The notes under the pieces: model-generated
The model's database searches: none
What the model was told of the DNA's origin: nothing
Seen by the model: only the letters and a program-made list of their open reading frames with translations
Shown: one piece after another, positions 52,919 through 61,777 of the stretch
Layout of the letters: each line of letters starts with the position of its first letter
How positions within the stretch are numbered: position 1 is the stretch's first letter
Program-made: the position numbers and the translations under genes
NCBI GenBank assembly: GCA_963850425.1
Contig: CAWKLF010000003.1
Location: forward strand, 1-64,000
Length of the DNA stretch: 64,000 nucleotides
Reading direction: 5' to 3'
Source of the DNA: Gp1-AA133 sp963850425
GTDB taxonomy: Bacteria > Acidobacteriota > Terriglobia > Terriglobales > Acidobacteriaceae

Positions 52919-54757
52919 ATGAGCTATCAGGTTCTGGCGCGCAAGTACCGTCCGCAAAAGTTCTCCGAAGTCATCGGACAGGAACACGTTACCCGCACCC
53001 TCAAGAACGCCATCGAGCAAGCGCGGACGGCGCACGGCTACATCTTCAGCGGTCACCGCGGCATCGGGAAGACCACCATCGCGCGCATCCTGGCTATGGC
53101 CCTGAACTGCCGCTCCAAGGACCATCCCGTTGCGGAGCCATGCGGGGTCTGCGAATCGTGTACCGAGGTTCGGGCGGGAAACTCCGTTGACGTCATTGAG
53201 ATCGACGCCGCCACGAACCGCGGCATCGACGAAATCCGCGAACTGCGCGAGGCCGCGCGCTATCGTCCCGCCCGGGACCGCTTCAAGATTTATATTCTCG
53301 ACGAAGCGCATCAGATCACCGACGCCGCCTTCAATGCTCTTTTGAAAACGCTTGAGGAGCCGCCGGGACACGTGGTCTTCATGCTCGCCACTACCGCGCC
53401 TGAGGATATTCCGCAGACGATCCGCTCGCGCTGCCAGCACTTCAGTTTTCGCGCGGTGCACTTTGAAGAGATTCTTGGACAGCTGCGCGATCTGGTGGGC
53501 CGGGAAAAGTTGGAAGCCGACGAAGATGCTCTGGCCCTGCTGGCAGAAGCCGGCGACGGGTCGATGCGCGATGCTCTGTCAATCCTTGACCAGGCCATTG
53601 CCTCGAGCACGGGCCGCCTGACGGCAGAGTCTGTGCGGCAACTGGTGGGCGCGGCGCCCTCAGGCGTGCTGGAGGAAGTGATGCAGGCCGTAGCTCGCAG
53701 TGCGAGTGAAGAGGTACTGCGGCTGGCCGACAAGCTGATCAGCGAGGGCCAGAATCCGGCGCACTTCGCACGGCAGCTGGTTCGGTTCCTTCGGAATACG
53801 CTGGTGGCAAGAGTTGCGGGCAAAGACTCTGCCCTGCTGCAGATTTCCGGCGACGAGCGCACCAGGGTCGCACGGATCGCGGACCTGTTCAGCGAAGAAG
53901 ATCTGGCGCGGCACCTGCAGATCATGCTGCGTACCTTCAACGAACTTGGATACCGGCAGGAACAGCGCTTCCACCTGGAACTGGGGCTGTTGAAGATGGC
54001 GCACGCGCAGCGCCTGTTGCCGATCGAACAACTGCTGAGCGAAGCAGCCAGCGCAGCGGGAGCCGTTCCGCCGGCGCGACCGGGCAACCGGCCAGCCATC
54101 GTGCCTGAGAACCGCGGAACTCCGGCTCCGCCACAAGCGCGCGGCAATTTTGTTTCGCCCTTTGCGGCTGACTCGGCGCGTAAGACCAAGCCCGAGATGT
54201 CCTCGGAAGCTGCGCCCGCGATCGGGCCACGCATCGTGGGCAATGCATCGGCCGAACCCGTAATCCTTGGGACCGCCGTTCTCGAGCCGGCAGAGGAGGT
54301 GCCCATCTCTACGGCGCCTGCTCGGCAAAACGAACCGCCCAGGCAAGTCTCCACCGAATTGGGCCATTCGAGCCTGGATTCAGTTCGCAACGTAGTACTC
54401 AATGTACTGGGAGACGCGGGACATCGCATGTTGGTCTCAATGCTGGAAACCGGTGAGTGGTCGATCGAAGGCAGTGAACTGGTCATTAAGGTGGCCGCAT
54501 CGGCTACGGTCATCGACATGTCAGTCGGCACCGATGCCCGACGCCTGGCGATTGCCACGGCCAGCGGAGCAATGGGCAGAGCCCTCAAGCTCAAGGTGCT
54601 TCCAGGCGGAACGGTACAGGCGGCGCCGGCACGTCCGGGCGCGACTGGCAACGGAGGAGGTCGCGCGCGCGCGGAACAGGATCCGATCGTGCAAAGAATG
54701 CGGGAAAAATTTGGCGCTGAGATCCGAACCATCATTGACCAGCGCGATAAAAAGTAG
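52919..54757 (+). CDS. dnaX: DNA polymerase III subunit gamma/tau
   Basis: 612 aa. Clamp-loader ATPase: YRPQKFSEVIGQEHV, Walker A GHRGIGKTTIA, a zinc-binding cluster (C at the end of ALNC, then CGVCESC), Walker B IYILDEAH, the sensor-1 region FMLATTAPEDI and the SRC motif RSRCQHFSF. Domain III follows, and about residues 375-490 form a Pro/Ala-rich linker, then a C-terminal tau-like domain (VLNVLGDAGHRMLVSMLE). It loads the sliding clamp and holds the replisome together. It heads the classic dnaX-ybaB-recR cluster. Confidence 0.95.
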   Translation: MSYQVLARKYRPQKFSEVIGQEHVTRTLKNAIEQARTAHGYIFSGHRGIGKTTIARILAMALNCRSKDHPVAEPCGVCESCTEVRAGNSVDVIEIDAATNRGIDEIRELREAARYRPARDRFKIYILDEAHQITDAAFNALLKTLEEPPGHVVFMLATTAPEDIPQTIRSRCQHFSFRAVHFEEILGQLRDLVGREKLEADEDALALLAEAGDGSMRDALSILDQAIASSTGRLTAESVRQLVGAAPSGVLEEVMQAVARSASEEVLRLADKLISEGQNPAHFARQLVRFLRNTLVARVAGKDSALLQISGDERTRVARIADLFSEEDLARHLQIMLRTFNELGYRQEQRFHLELGLLKMAHAQRLLPIEQLLSEAASAAGAVPPARPGNRPAIVPENRGTPAPPQARGNFVSPFAADSARKTKPEMSSEAAPAIGPRIVGNASAEPVILGTAVLEPAEEVPISTAPARQNEPPRQVSTELGHSSLDSVRNVVLNVLGDAGHRMLVSMLETGEWSIEGSELVIKVAASATVIDMSVGTDARRLAIATASGAMGRALKLKVLPGGTVQAAPARPGATGNGGGRARAEQDPIVQRMREKFGAEIRTIIDQRDKK

Positions 54758-54768
54758 CGAGTAAATGT

Positions 54769-55218
54769 ATGGGTGGATTCAATCTCCAACAACTGATGTC
54801 GCAGGCCAAACAGCAGTACGAAAGCCTGCAGAAAAAAATGCAGGAAACAACCGTGGAGGCCTCAGCCGGCGGCGGCACCGTGCACGTAAAAATGGACGGG
54901 CGCAAACAGGTACTGAGCCTGAAAATCGATCCCGAAGCGGTAAAGGCGGGCGACCTCGAAATGCTGCAGGACCTGATCACCGCCGCGGTCAATGAAGCGG
55001 GGCGACAGATCGATCAGGCCATGCAATCCACAGTGGGCGGCATGCTGGGCGGGATGGGGCTGGGATATCTGAGCCATCTTGTAAATTGGAAATTGGTGAA
55101 ATATTCCGACAACGCGGGTTCTTGCGAGAGCCCGCAGCGACTCTCAAATTTAAAAATTACGAAATTACCAAATCCCATTACCAAATTAATCCTATGTCCA
55201 AGTTTGCCGAGCCGATGA
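54769..55218 (+). CDS. YbaB/EbfC nucleoid-associated protein with unusual C-terminal tail
   Basis: 149 aa. The first ~100 residues are a normal YbaB: NLQQLMSQAKQQYESLQKKM, VHVKMDGRKQVLSLKIDPE, DLEMLQDLITAAVNEA and GGMLGGMGL. The family usually ends here, near 105 aa. The frame then runs on for about 50 residues through the AT-rich spacer before recR and overlaps the recR start, so the tail is probably not natural and may reflect a lost stop or an indel near 55060. The core binds DNA as a dimer and is often linked to recombination and repair. Confidence 0.85.
   Translation: MGGFNLQQLMSQAKQQYESLQKKMQETTVEASAGGGTVHVKMDGRKQVLSLKIDPEAVKAGDLEMLQDLITAAVNEAGRQIDQAMQSTVGGMLGGMGLGYLSHLVNWKLVKYSDNAGSCESPQRLSNLKITKLPNPITKLILCPSLPSR
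55085..55192. repeat. AT-rich spacer repeat before recR
   Basis: Contains TTGGAAATTGGTGAAAT and AATTACGAAATTACCAAATCCCATTACCAAATTAAT flanking a GC-rich GGGTTCTTGCGAGAGCCC hairpin. It is the same style as 4753-4796. It spans the end of the ybaB reading frame. Confidence 0.4.
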
Positions 55219-55793
55219 CACGGCTCATCGACGAGTTGAAGAAGTTGCCGGGAATCGGCAGCAAGAGCGCGCAGCGCCTTGCCTTCCACATCCTGCGTTC
55301 GAGCGACGAGGATGCCGAAGGGCTTGCGGCGGCCGTGCGCGACGTGAAGGCCAGCCTGCGGCTATGCTCGATGTGCAACAACATCACAGATGTTGATCCC
55401 TGCGTCTACTGCAGCAGTCCGACACGCAACCAGCGTTTGGTTTGCGTGGTCGAGGAGCCAACGAACATCGCCGCCATCGAGAAAACGAAGCACTTCAATG
55501 GTGCGTACCACGTGCTGCATGGTTCCCTTTCGCCTCTGCATGGCGTCGGCCCGGAACAATTGCGGACCAACAACCTGATGCGCCGGGTAGAGGCTGGGGA
55601 TGTGGACGAGGTCATCATTGCCACCAACCCGACGGTGGAAGGCGAGGCGACCGCGACTTATCTTTCCCAGCAATTGAAGCGGGAAGGATTGAGAGTGACA
55701 CGGATCGCCATGGGGATTCCGGTAGGCAGCGACATCGAGTACACCGACGAGATCACGATGCTGAAGGCCATGGAAGGCCGGCGAGAGTTGTAG
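55194..55793 (+). CDS. recR: Recombination mediator RecR
   Basis: 199 aa. N-terminal helix-hairpin-helix (IDELKKLPGIGSKSAQRLAFHIL), the C4 zinc finger (CSMCNNITDVDPCVYC), then a Toprim domain (VCVVEEPTNIAAIE ... EVIIATNPTVEGEATATYL) and the C-terminal GIPVGSDIEYTDEITMLKAM. With RecF/RecO it helps load RecA on gapped DNA. The ATG at 55194 is the start of homology. Confidence 0.95.
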   Translation: MSKFAEPMTRLIDELKKLPGIGSKSAQRLAFHILRSSDEDAEGLAAAVRDVKASLRLCSMCNNITDVDPCVYCSSPTRNQRLVCVVEEPTNIAAIEKTKHFNGAYHVLHGSLSPLHGVGPEQLRTNNLMRRVEAGDVDEVIIATNPTVEGEATATYLSQQLKREGLRVTRIAMGIPVGSDIEYTDEITMLKAMEGRREL

Positions 55794-55879
55794 TGAATTC
55801 CTTGAGGCGAAGCATCAACTGTGCAGTTGTTTTTCCTTTCTAAGGCTCGGCGCATCGCAGCACGACGGTGCGACTCAGG

Positions 55880-56145
55880 TATTAAGCCATTCCGGGTCAT
55901 ACACTTCGACGACAATGTCTCGAGCGATGAATCAATAGCAGATTGGAAGTCTGGTTGCAGTTCGGACCGGGTTGTTCGCGCCGCGCAAGATTGGCTGGCG
56001 CGAGGCACGGGCAGTTCGAAAAACCGAATCTGGCCTTAACCAGACCAGCCGCTGCTCGCCGTCAGTCGCGCCGTGCTGGGATGTAACCGCATCCAACCGA
56101 CGCTCAAGAACCGGGTCAACCAGCCCGGTTCTTGCTTTTTTTGCT
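55880..56145 (+). ncRNA. Possible structured noncoding transcript ending in a terminator
   Basis: The 391-nt gap 55794-56184 has no coding signal I trust. It holds several hairpins (TCTGGCCTTAACCAGA near 56027; CGCGCC ... GGCGCG near 55978-56003, with TCGCGCC near 56070 as an alternative partner) and ends in an excellent terminator. This could be a small RNA (size would suit a 6S-like RNA) or simply a long 3' UTR of recR. I do not recognise conserved 6S, tmRNA, SRP or RNase P sequences. Confidence 0.25.
56107..56145 (+). terminator. Rho-independent terminator
   Basis: AAGAACCGGG (56107-56116) and CCCGGTTCTT pair perfectly over 10 bp around an 8-nt loop, followed by GCTTTTTTT. It reads on the plus strand. 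It ends the dnaX-ybaB-recR transcript or a separate RNA upstream. Confidence 0.85.
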
Positions 56146-56184
56146 TTCAAATGAACTTCGCTCTCACCGGCGTTTGTCGATTGG

Positions 56185-56778
56185 CTACGGCCCAGTGGTG
56201 GGGCTGGCTGGTTCTGAGAGGCCCTCTTCCTCGCTGACATCGTGACCCAGGAAGGTGTTCGCCTCCCTGCCAGGCGAGATCACGCCACCGGGATGCTGGC
56301 CACCATTGTACTCGGCCATTCGGTTCTGCCACTTGAGGAACTCGGTGATGGTCTGCGGTTCGATGCGGATCTCGACCCGGCGCAGGCTCGCCAACAGCAG
56401 GTTCATCTCGCATCGAAAGCCTTCGTCGCTGCGCAGGTTCTTGCGCGAAGGGCGGAGCATTTGTACGCGCCGGTTGTGGAACTCCAGCAATCCCCACCCG
56501 GAGGGCAATTCTTCGGGGCGTATCAAGCCGCGCGGCGCTAGATAGAAGCGTTCGCATCCCACCGCGGTTTCGGGGTTCTGACGCCACGGCTTGGCTCGAT
56601 CGGCGACGAAATCCCCGCGCGAGACTTTGCATTCGATCAGGACCGAATGCGAGGCACGTTTCCAGCCGATGGCGTCGGGCATTTCGCCGCTGAGACAGGC
56701 CTGCTCGGAAAGCACGACGCCGCAGCGGTAGCTGCGCAGCCATTCGACGGCTTTGCGGATGAGGAGTGCGTGGGTCAT
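56185..56778 (-). CDS. PD-(D/E)XK nuclease-like protein of unknown function
   Basis: 197 aa. A nuclease-like core is suggested by PDAIGW followed by VLIECKVSRGDFVADR, fitting a PD...ExK pattern, and by CERFYLAPRGLI as in MmcB/DUF-type nucleases. The C-terminal half (REANTFLGHDVSEEEG) is not conserved and looks disordered. The exact family is not recognised. It sits after the recombination genes on the opposite strand, so a DNA repair role is conceivable only. Confidence 0.55.
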   Translation of the reverse strand: MTHALLIRKAVEWLRSYRCGVVLSEQACLSGEMPDAIGWKRASHSVLIECKVSRGDFVADRAKPWRQNPETAVGCERFYLAPRGLIRPEELPSGWGLLEFHNRRVQMLRPSRKNLRSDEGFRCEMNLLLASLRRVEIRIEPQTITEFLKWQNRMAEYNGGQHPGGVISPGREANTFLGHDVSEEEGLSEPASPTTGP

Positions 56779-56952
56779 GAAAGAAGCTCTTTGCGTTTGT
56801 ACTTGAACAGCGGGAGGCGAGAAAGTATCTGGGAAGTTTCTAGCGAACTTTTCAATACCGCTCGTTAGCCCCTGCTGAGCGCCCGGCCAGGGCAGCGGCG
56901 CCTGCCCCTACCGAACGAGCACATCGACAATTGATCAGCATTCCGCGGTCCG

Positions 56953-58440
56953 CTATGGGCTTTTGCGGCTAAGGGCTTTTCGGGTTGCGGCAGATTTCAC
57001 GACGATGGGGCGGCGCAAGACCAAGCCAAGCAGGTATGCAGATCCTGCAATTTGCTCGGCCGCGCGGGTCCAGGCGGGGAATCCTTGCGCAGAGACTATC
57101 AGGATCTTATCTTTTACTTCGATCGATACGCGCTGAATGAGCCCATCACTTTCGGCATCGAGCGCATTGGCGAAACGCAGGATACCTGCGAGGTGCAGTA
57201 CGATCTTTTTCTGATCAAGGGAGAGGTTGCGCAGAACTTTGTGGCGCAATGTGGGGAAGGCGCCGCGATGGAAGCGAGCCGCAGCGGCGGCCACCTGGAG
57301 CTGAGACGCCGTCCAACCGAGAGGGGGCGCAAGACGGCGGATCAGGCGATACGAAGCTTTGTGGTGTCCCTTGTTGTGCTTGAATCTGCCCACATCATGC
57401 ATTAGGGCGGCTCCGTACAAGGCGGAGCGGAGGTCCTGGCCTGGATTGATGGGCGCCAGATCGAATCGGGCAAGCCCGTCGAACAACTGGCGTGCCAGGG
57501 CGCCCACGCGGCGGGAGTGCGCGGGGCGTGGGTCTAAATAGGAGGACCAAAGCCGGAGGCGCGCCATGGCAGCCAGCTGGATTTGATGTCCTGCGGGAAG
57601 TGCTGCCCTCCACACCTGCCAGGTAGTTTGCGATCCGGACATCAGGTCGCGATATTTTTCTACGCGCTTCTCGCGCTCTTCCTGGACGATGGCTTGCCAG
57701 CGGGCCAGCGAATCGGGGCTCGCGAACACGTTCACTTCCGTGGCCCTGATCCAGAGAACGTCCAAATCATGCACGTCCCCCAGCAAGTCCTGAAAATTCT
57801 TTAGCTCGGAACTCCAAGCCTCATGTTGCTGGGGAAGAAAATTCTCGACAATATAGCGGAAGCGCTTGATCCCGATTCGCAATTGGTGCAGGGCCACCTG
57901 CGACCGGGTCTTCATGGCGCGGCGATGCAGATCGTACGCCGCCGTCCAACGCTCCAGGGCGAGGTGCTTGAATACCAGATTTCCTGGTTTCACACGCGCG
58001 GCACGACGGGGCAACTCATGGCTCCATTTGTTCCACTGCCGAATGTCAAAATTGCGAATGGCTTCGCCAGCGGTGAGCTTCTGTTCGTGCTCAAGCTTGG
58101 CCAGTAGAGCCATGAGCGCTTGCGTCTCCGCATCGGCGGGAGGACCAAGCTTCTGCACCCACTCCATCATGACCTGGACGTCCCGCAGATCGCCCAGACT
58201 GCGGAACAGGGTTTTGCCTGCTTTCTTCATGGTCTTCCAGGCAGGATCGGGATCGATGGCCATCAACCCGTCGGCCATCGAGCGGCACCGGCGGAGTGCA
58301 ACACGAAGGTCATGTACGGGATCAGCGGCCAGGCCGGAACCGGCGCGCTGACATTCCTCCGGAACCCGGTGCATCCAGTGAGCAAAACCAAGAAATTGCT
58401 TGGGCTTTCGCGGCTTTTGAGAAAGAGGTGGAAGTGGCAA
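56953..58440 (-). CDS. CHAD-domain and HD-domain fusion protein
   Basis: 495 aa starting TTG (58440); the next ATG is at 58374. The first about 290 residues are a CHAD domain with conserved His and basic pairs (VHDLRVALRRCRSMADGL, LHQLRIGIKRFRYIVENF), a phosphate/polyphosphate-binding fold. The remainder resembles the HD domain of Ppx/GppA exopolyphosphatases (LMHDVGRFKHNKGHHKASYRLI, ILRFANALDAESDG). The fusion suggests a polyphosphate-sensing or -handling phosphohydrolase. No ppk gene is near. Confidence 0.75.
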   Translation of the reverse strand: MPLPPLSQKPRKPKQFLGFAHWMHRVPEECQRAGSGLAADPVHDLRVALRRCRSMADGLMAIDPDPAWKTMKKAGKTLFRSLGDLRDVQVMMEWVQKLGPPADAETQALMALLAKLEHEQKLTAGEAIRNFDIRQWNKWSHELPRRAARVKPGNLVFKHLALERWTAAYDLHRRAMKTRSQVALHQLRIGIKRFRYIVENFLPQQHEAWSSELKNFQDLLGDVHDLDVLWIRATEVNVFASPDSLARWQAIVQEEREKRVEKYRDLMSGSQTTWQVWRAALPAGHQIQLAAMARLRLWSSYLDPRPAHSRRVGALARQLFDGLARFDLAPINPGQDLRSALYGAALMHDVGRFKHNKGHHKASYRLIRRLAPPLGWTASQLQVAAAAARFHRGAFPTLRHKVLRNLSLDQKKIVLHLAGILRFANALDAESDGLIQRVSIEVKDKILIVSAQGFPAWTRAAEQIAGSAYLLGLVLRRPIVVKSAATRKALSRKSP

Positions 58441-58558
58441 GGCTTATACCGGACGGCAAATCTATCCTTCAGTATTCTCGCATGGGTGGGCTCGGATTAC
58501 CTCGGTAACGTGCGAGGCTCGGTGTTTCGCATTACCCTGACTTTGAAATCGAGCAGTA

Positions 58559-61282
58559 CTGGAGCCGCTTATCTCGACCGCAGGAACATCCCAGGCGGGC
58601 CGCAGCGCTTCGGCGAGCGCCTTCGTTCACAGCCTGAACATCCTCGTGAAGTACGTGCGCCTCTATGGCTTTGAACACAAGCGTACCGAAACACAATTTG
58701 AGGTTGCATGGAACGAACTGCAACAGGCGATCCCGAAAGCCGGAGACCAGGGATTTCTGCTCGGCGTATCCGGGACAAAGCTTCTTCTGGACGGAATTCC
58801 CATTGAAACTGGGCAGGCGGAACGCAGCTTTGCACAGCTGCTGACCACGGCCGGCCTTGCGAGTATCAACTTTTCCAGTCAAGTGACCATCGAGGATTTT
58901 GCCCGCCTGGTGCGGGCCTTTGCCGTGGGCGGTTCCAAAGGACAGGACGTCGCAAAACAGATCAAAGAGACACTGGGCGACGGCAGAGGGACATCGATCA
59001 AGATCAACGAAGTGAAGTTTGTGGCTGCGGACCCGGCCACAGGAGACGTGACGATTGCAGCACAGATCGCCGCGCAAACGCTCGGCCCCGAGTTCAAGCA
59101 ATGGTTGAACGATCCCCAAAAACTGCTTCAGCTGATTGCTGCTGCGGAAGGCGCAAAAGGGGGCGGCGGGGAGCCGGGAGGCGCACCCATCGGCAGTGTT
59201 CCCACCGTGAGAATCGGTGGTGGCGGAGGTGGCGGAGGTACAGGCTCCGGCACGGGCACAGGCACAGGCGGTGGTTGGGATGGGAAGACGGTTCCCCTGC
59301 AGGAAGAAGAAGTGGTCCAGGCGATCCGCCTGCTGACCCGCTTCAGCGAAGTTTCTGTAAACCCCAACGTATCGCCCGAAGAGCTGCAAAAAGAACTGGG
59401 CGCGGCTGATCCGAATACGCGGGTCAACCTGCAGCAGTTGCTGGAAAGCCTGGCCAGCAACGTTCAGACCGACAGCGATACGCCTCTGCTCATGAAGGCG
59501 GCGGAGCACATGGCGATCCGCTTTGCCCTGGAGCGTTATCAGAAGGGCGAAGTGAAAGTGAACGCCGTGCACCAGATGCTCGAGCACATGAGCCGGCAGA
59601 TGGACACGTTGCGCCAGATCCTGCGCGTGCAGGAAGAGAAGATGGGCAAGGCCGGAATTCTGGTGGAATCGCACGCCGACATTCTGGACCGGATGTTCTG
59701 GTCGGAAGTTCCGGAAGCGGGCAAGAAGAGCGTGCTGACTTCGAATGAAGCGCCTTGCGTCCCGCCGCGCAACGTGCGCCAGTTTGTGGAAGTTTTGCTG
59801 GAACGCGGAGACAAAGAAGCGGCCGACGAGATTCTGCGGAATTATTTCAATTGCCTGGACTCCAAAGACGCCGAGGTTCGCCGGAAGCTGGCGACTGGTC
59901 TCGCACAACTCGCCGATCTTTATCCCGGGCCGGGCGGAGATCTGATGGCTTGCGCCATCCGACGAATCGCCGACCAGATCTGCAAGGAGCAGGATACCGA
60001 GTTGCAGGGCATGTTGAGCGCAGCCTTTGTCCGGCTCAGCCAGGAAGCCAGCACGCGAAAGAGTTATGGAGCGGTGGCTGCAGTTTGCACTTCGATGGAA
60101 CAGGTTGCGAAAGCCCGCCCTGTGCTGGCGAATGATCTGCGGCCTCGGATTGGGGTGGAGAACCGGCTGCCGGAATTTATCGAAGAAGCTCTGCGCGCGG
60201 AGCAGATCCCCGGAGATTTGCTGGAAGTTTTGCGGCGCACCAGCCAGGCTGCGGTCGAACACCTGGCGGATCGATTCTTCCGCTGCATGCGGCGCGACGA
60301 ATGCGACCGCATGATTGAACTGGTACGGGAGTTAGGGCCGGGCGCTCTGACGCAGATGCGCGAGATGCTGCGTACGGGACAACCGCGGCAAGCCGCATCG
60401 GTGGTGGGCCTGCTGAGCCGCCTGGACGTCCTTACGTTGCTGGAACTGTTGCCAGTGCGTCTGCCGGAATTCAACCGGTTCTATCATGACGTGGTGGTGC
60501 GCCAGATTGCGTACGGTGCGGCCAACGACCGCGGACGCACGCTGCTGGAACTCCTTGAAATTCTCGAACCTCTGGTCATTCCGCAGGCGGTGGATGAAAT
60601 TGGCATGAGCGGCGACCGCACGGCGGTGAACCCGCTGGTGGCCATGGCACGCGCAGGTGACGCCGAAGGCCGCTCACCCTTCCTGCAGCTCAAGGCGATC
60701 GAGTCACTGGGACGTTTGCGCGACGCGGAAGCGACCGATGTGCTGCGCGAATTGCTGGAAGCCAAAAAGATGTGGAAGTGGATGCATCACCGCGAAATCC
60801 GGATCGCGGCGGCGCAGGCGCTGGCGAAGATCGATCCCCGCTATGGCAGCCAGATTCTTTCCGACAGCGGGCTGGAGCCGGGAGAACTGGCAATTGCCGC
60901 GCTCGATTCCGCTCCCGCCTGCCCCTGGGTACGACAGCGCCGTTATGAACGCATCGTGCTGTCCAAGACACTGTCGGCTACCATCAGCAGCTCCTGGGGC
61001 AAGTCGAGCATTTCGATTCGCGAGATGAGCCTGGGGGGCGGGATGGGCACGAAGGAAGATAACCTGCGCATTGGCTCGGAAGCGAACCTGGATATCTCGA
61101 TGGGCGTGCGCCACGTACGGGCTCAGGTGCTGTTGCGGCGCGCCAGGGTCAACGAAGTGGGCTTCGAGATTGTCAATACTGACCTGGAAAGCCGCTACCG
61201 GCTGCGCCGGATTCTGGTTGAAGCCGTGGAACGTGCTCCTGAGGGCAAGAGCAGGGAGTGGGACGGGGTGCGGAAGGTTTGA
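58559..61282 (+). CDS. HEAT-like repeat protein with Gly-rich linker and C-terminal PilZ-like domain
   Basis: Up to 907 aa. The first start codon of the GTG/ATG type is GTG 58646, but sequence that reads like the same domain (AFVHSLNILVKYVRLYGFE) continues back to an in-frame stop at 58544, so an upstream CTG at 58559 or a small indel is likely. The N-terminal ~170 residues are mixed alpha/beta. A Gly/Ser/Thr-rich linker (residues about 200-235) leads to long helical, HEAT-like repeats (to about 800), and the end (SSISIREMSLGGGMG ... EVGFEIVN) resembles a PilZ domain. No enzyme motif. The function is unknown. Confidence 0.5.
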   Translation: MEPLISTAGTSQAGRSASASAFVHSLNILVKYVRLYGFEHKRTETQFEVAWNELQQAIPKAGDQGFLLGVSGTKLLLDGIPIETGQAERSFAQLLTTAGLASINFSSQVTIEDFARLVRAFAVGGSKGQDVAKQIKETLGDGRGTSIKINEVKFVAADPATGDVTIAAQIAAQTLGPEFKQWLNDPQKLLQLIAAAEGAKGGGGEPGGAPIGSVPTVRIGGGGGGGGTGSGTGTGTGGGWDGKTVPLQEEEVVQAIRLLTRFSEVSVNPNVSPEELQKELGAADPNTRVNLQQLLESLASNVQTDSDTPLLMKAAEHMAIRFALERYQKGEVKVNAVHQMLEHMSRQMDTLRQILRVQEEKMGKAGILVESHADILDRMFWSEVPEAGKKSVLTSNEAPCVPPRNVRQFVEVLLERGDKEAADEILRNYFNCLDSKDAEVRRKLATGLAQLADLYPGPGGDLMACAIRRIADQICKEQDTELQGMLSAAFVRLSQEASTRKSYGAVAAVCTSMEQVAKARPVLANDLRPRIGVENRLPEFIEEALRAEQIPGDLLEVLRRTSQAAVEHLADRFFRCMRRDECDRMIELVRELGPGALTQMREMLRTGQPRQAASVVGLLSRLDVLTLLELLPVRLPEFNRFYHDVVVRQIAYGAANDRGRTLLELLEILEPLVIPQAVDEIGMSGDRTAVNPLVAMARAGDAEGRSPFLQLKAIESLGRLRDAEATDVLRELLEAKKMWKWMHHREIRIAAAQALAKIDPRYGSQILSDSGLEPGELAIAALDSAPACPWVRQRRYERIVLSKTLSATISSSWGKSSISIREMSLGGGMGTKEDNLRIGSEANLDISMGVRHVRAQVLLRRARVNEVGFEIVNTDLESRYRLRRILVEAVERAPEGKSREWDGVRKV

Positions 61283-61313
61283 AGGACAAGCTGCTAGCTT
61301 TTAGCTCAAATCA

Positions 61314-61341
61314 AAAGCCTCTGCTTACGGGCAGAGGCTTT
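61314..61341. terminator. Bidirectional terminator between the HEAT-like gene and atpE
   Basis: AAAGCCTCTGC (61314-61324) pairs with GCAGAGGCTTT (61331-61341) over 11 bp with a 6-nt loop. It is convergent for the plus-strand gene and the minus-strand atp genes. The T-run is better on the minus strand (TTTTGATTTG). Confidence 0.75.
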
Positions 61342-61367
61342 GGAATTCAGTACGCCAGACCAGATGT

Positions 61368-61670
61368 CTACTTTACCTTAAGGAAAATAATCGCCAGCGT
61401 GTAGAGCGCGAGCGACTCAATCAGCACCAGTCCCAACAACAGGGCGAACCTAATGGCCGGGGCAGCCGCCGGGTTGCGGGCAAGACCTTCAGCGGCCGCT
61501 GCCGTCGCTTTCGCTTGTGCCATCCCGCAAACTGCAGATGCAATAGCCATTGCGAATCCGGCGGTGATGGCGACCCAGTTCGTGCCCGCTGCAGCACTTC
61601 CTTGGGCGAAGGCCGGAACCGCAAAGCACATTCCGGACAACACCATGAACAACCCACTCAGTTTACGCAT
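61368..61670 (-). CDS. atpE: F-type ATP synthase subunit c
   Basis: 100 aa hairpin of two membrane helices. An N-terminal leader-like stretch (LSGLFMVLSGMCFAVPAFAQG) precedes the helix AGFAMAIASAVCGMAQA, the polar loop GLARNPAA, and the second helix with the ion-carrying Glu in LVLIESLALYTLAI. The leader makes it longer than the usual 75-85 aa. It forms the rotating ring of F0. It is the last atp gene before a terminator, with no atpF (subunit b) after it. Confidence 0.92.
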   Translation of the reverse strand: MRKLSGLFMVLSGMCFAVPAFAQGSAAAGTNWVAITAGFAMAIASAVCGMAQAKATAAAAEGLARNPAAAPAIRFALLLGLVLIESLALYTLAIIFLKVK

Positions 61671-61777
61671 TTCTTTTCTCCTGTATTAAGTTGCCGCCAG
61701 TGGGTGGTTGACGTCATCCTCTTCCAGACGCCCTCACGCTGATGGCATAAAAAGCCGGCCAGGCAACGGAGCAGGGT

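Noticed and set aside
53311..54792. 493-codon minus-strand frame antisense to dnaX
   Set aside because: Low-complexity Ser/Arg/Ala product, opposite to a perfectly conserved dnaX.
55880..56145. tRNA, tmRNA, SRP RNA or RNase P RNA in the recR downstream gap
   Set aside because: None of the conserved core sequences of these RNAs is visible; only a generic structured RNA or UTR can be suggested.
58532..60262. 576-codon minus-strand frame antisense to the HEAT/PilZ-like gene
   Set aside because: Product is rich in His, Arg and Leu without domains; typical GC-driven shadow.
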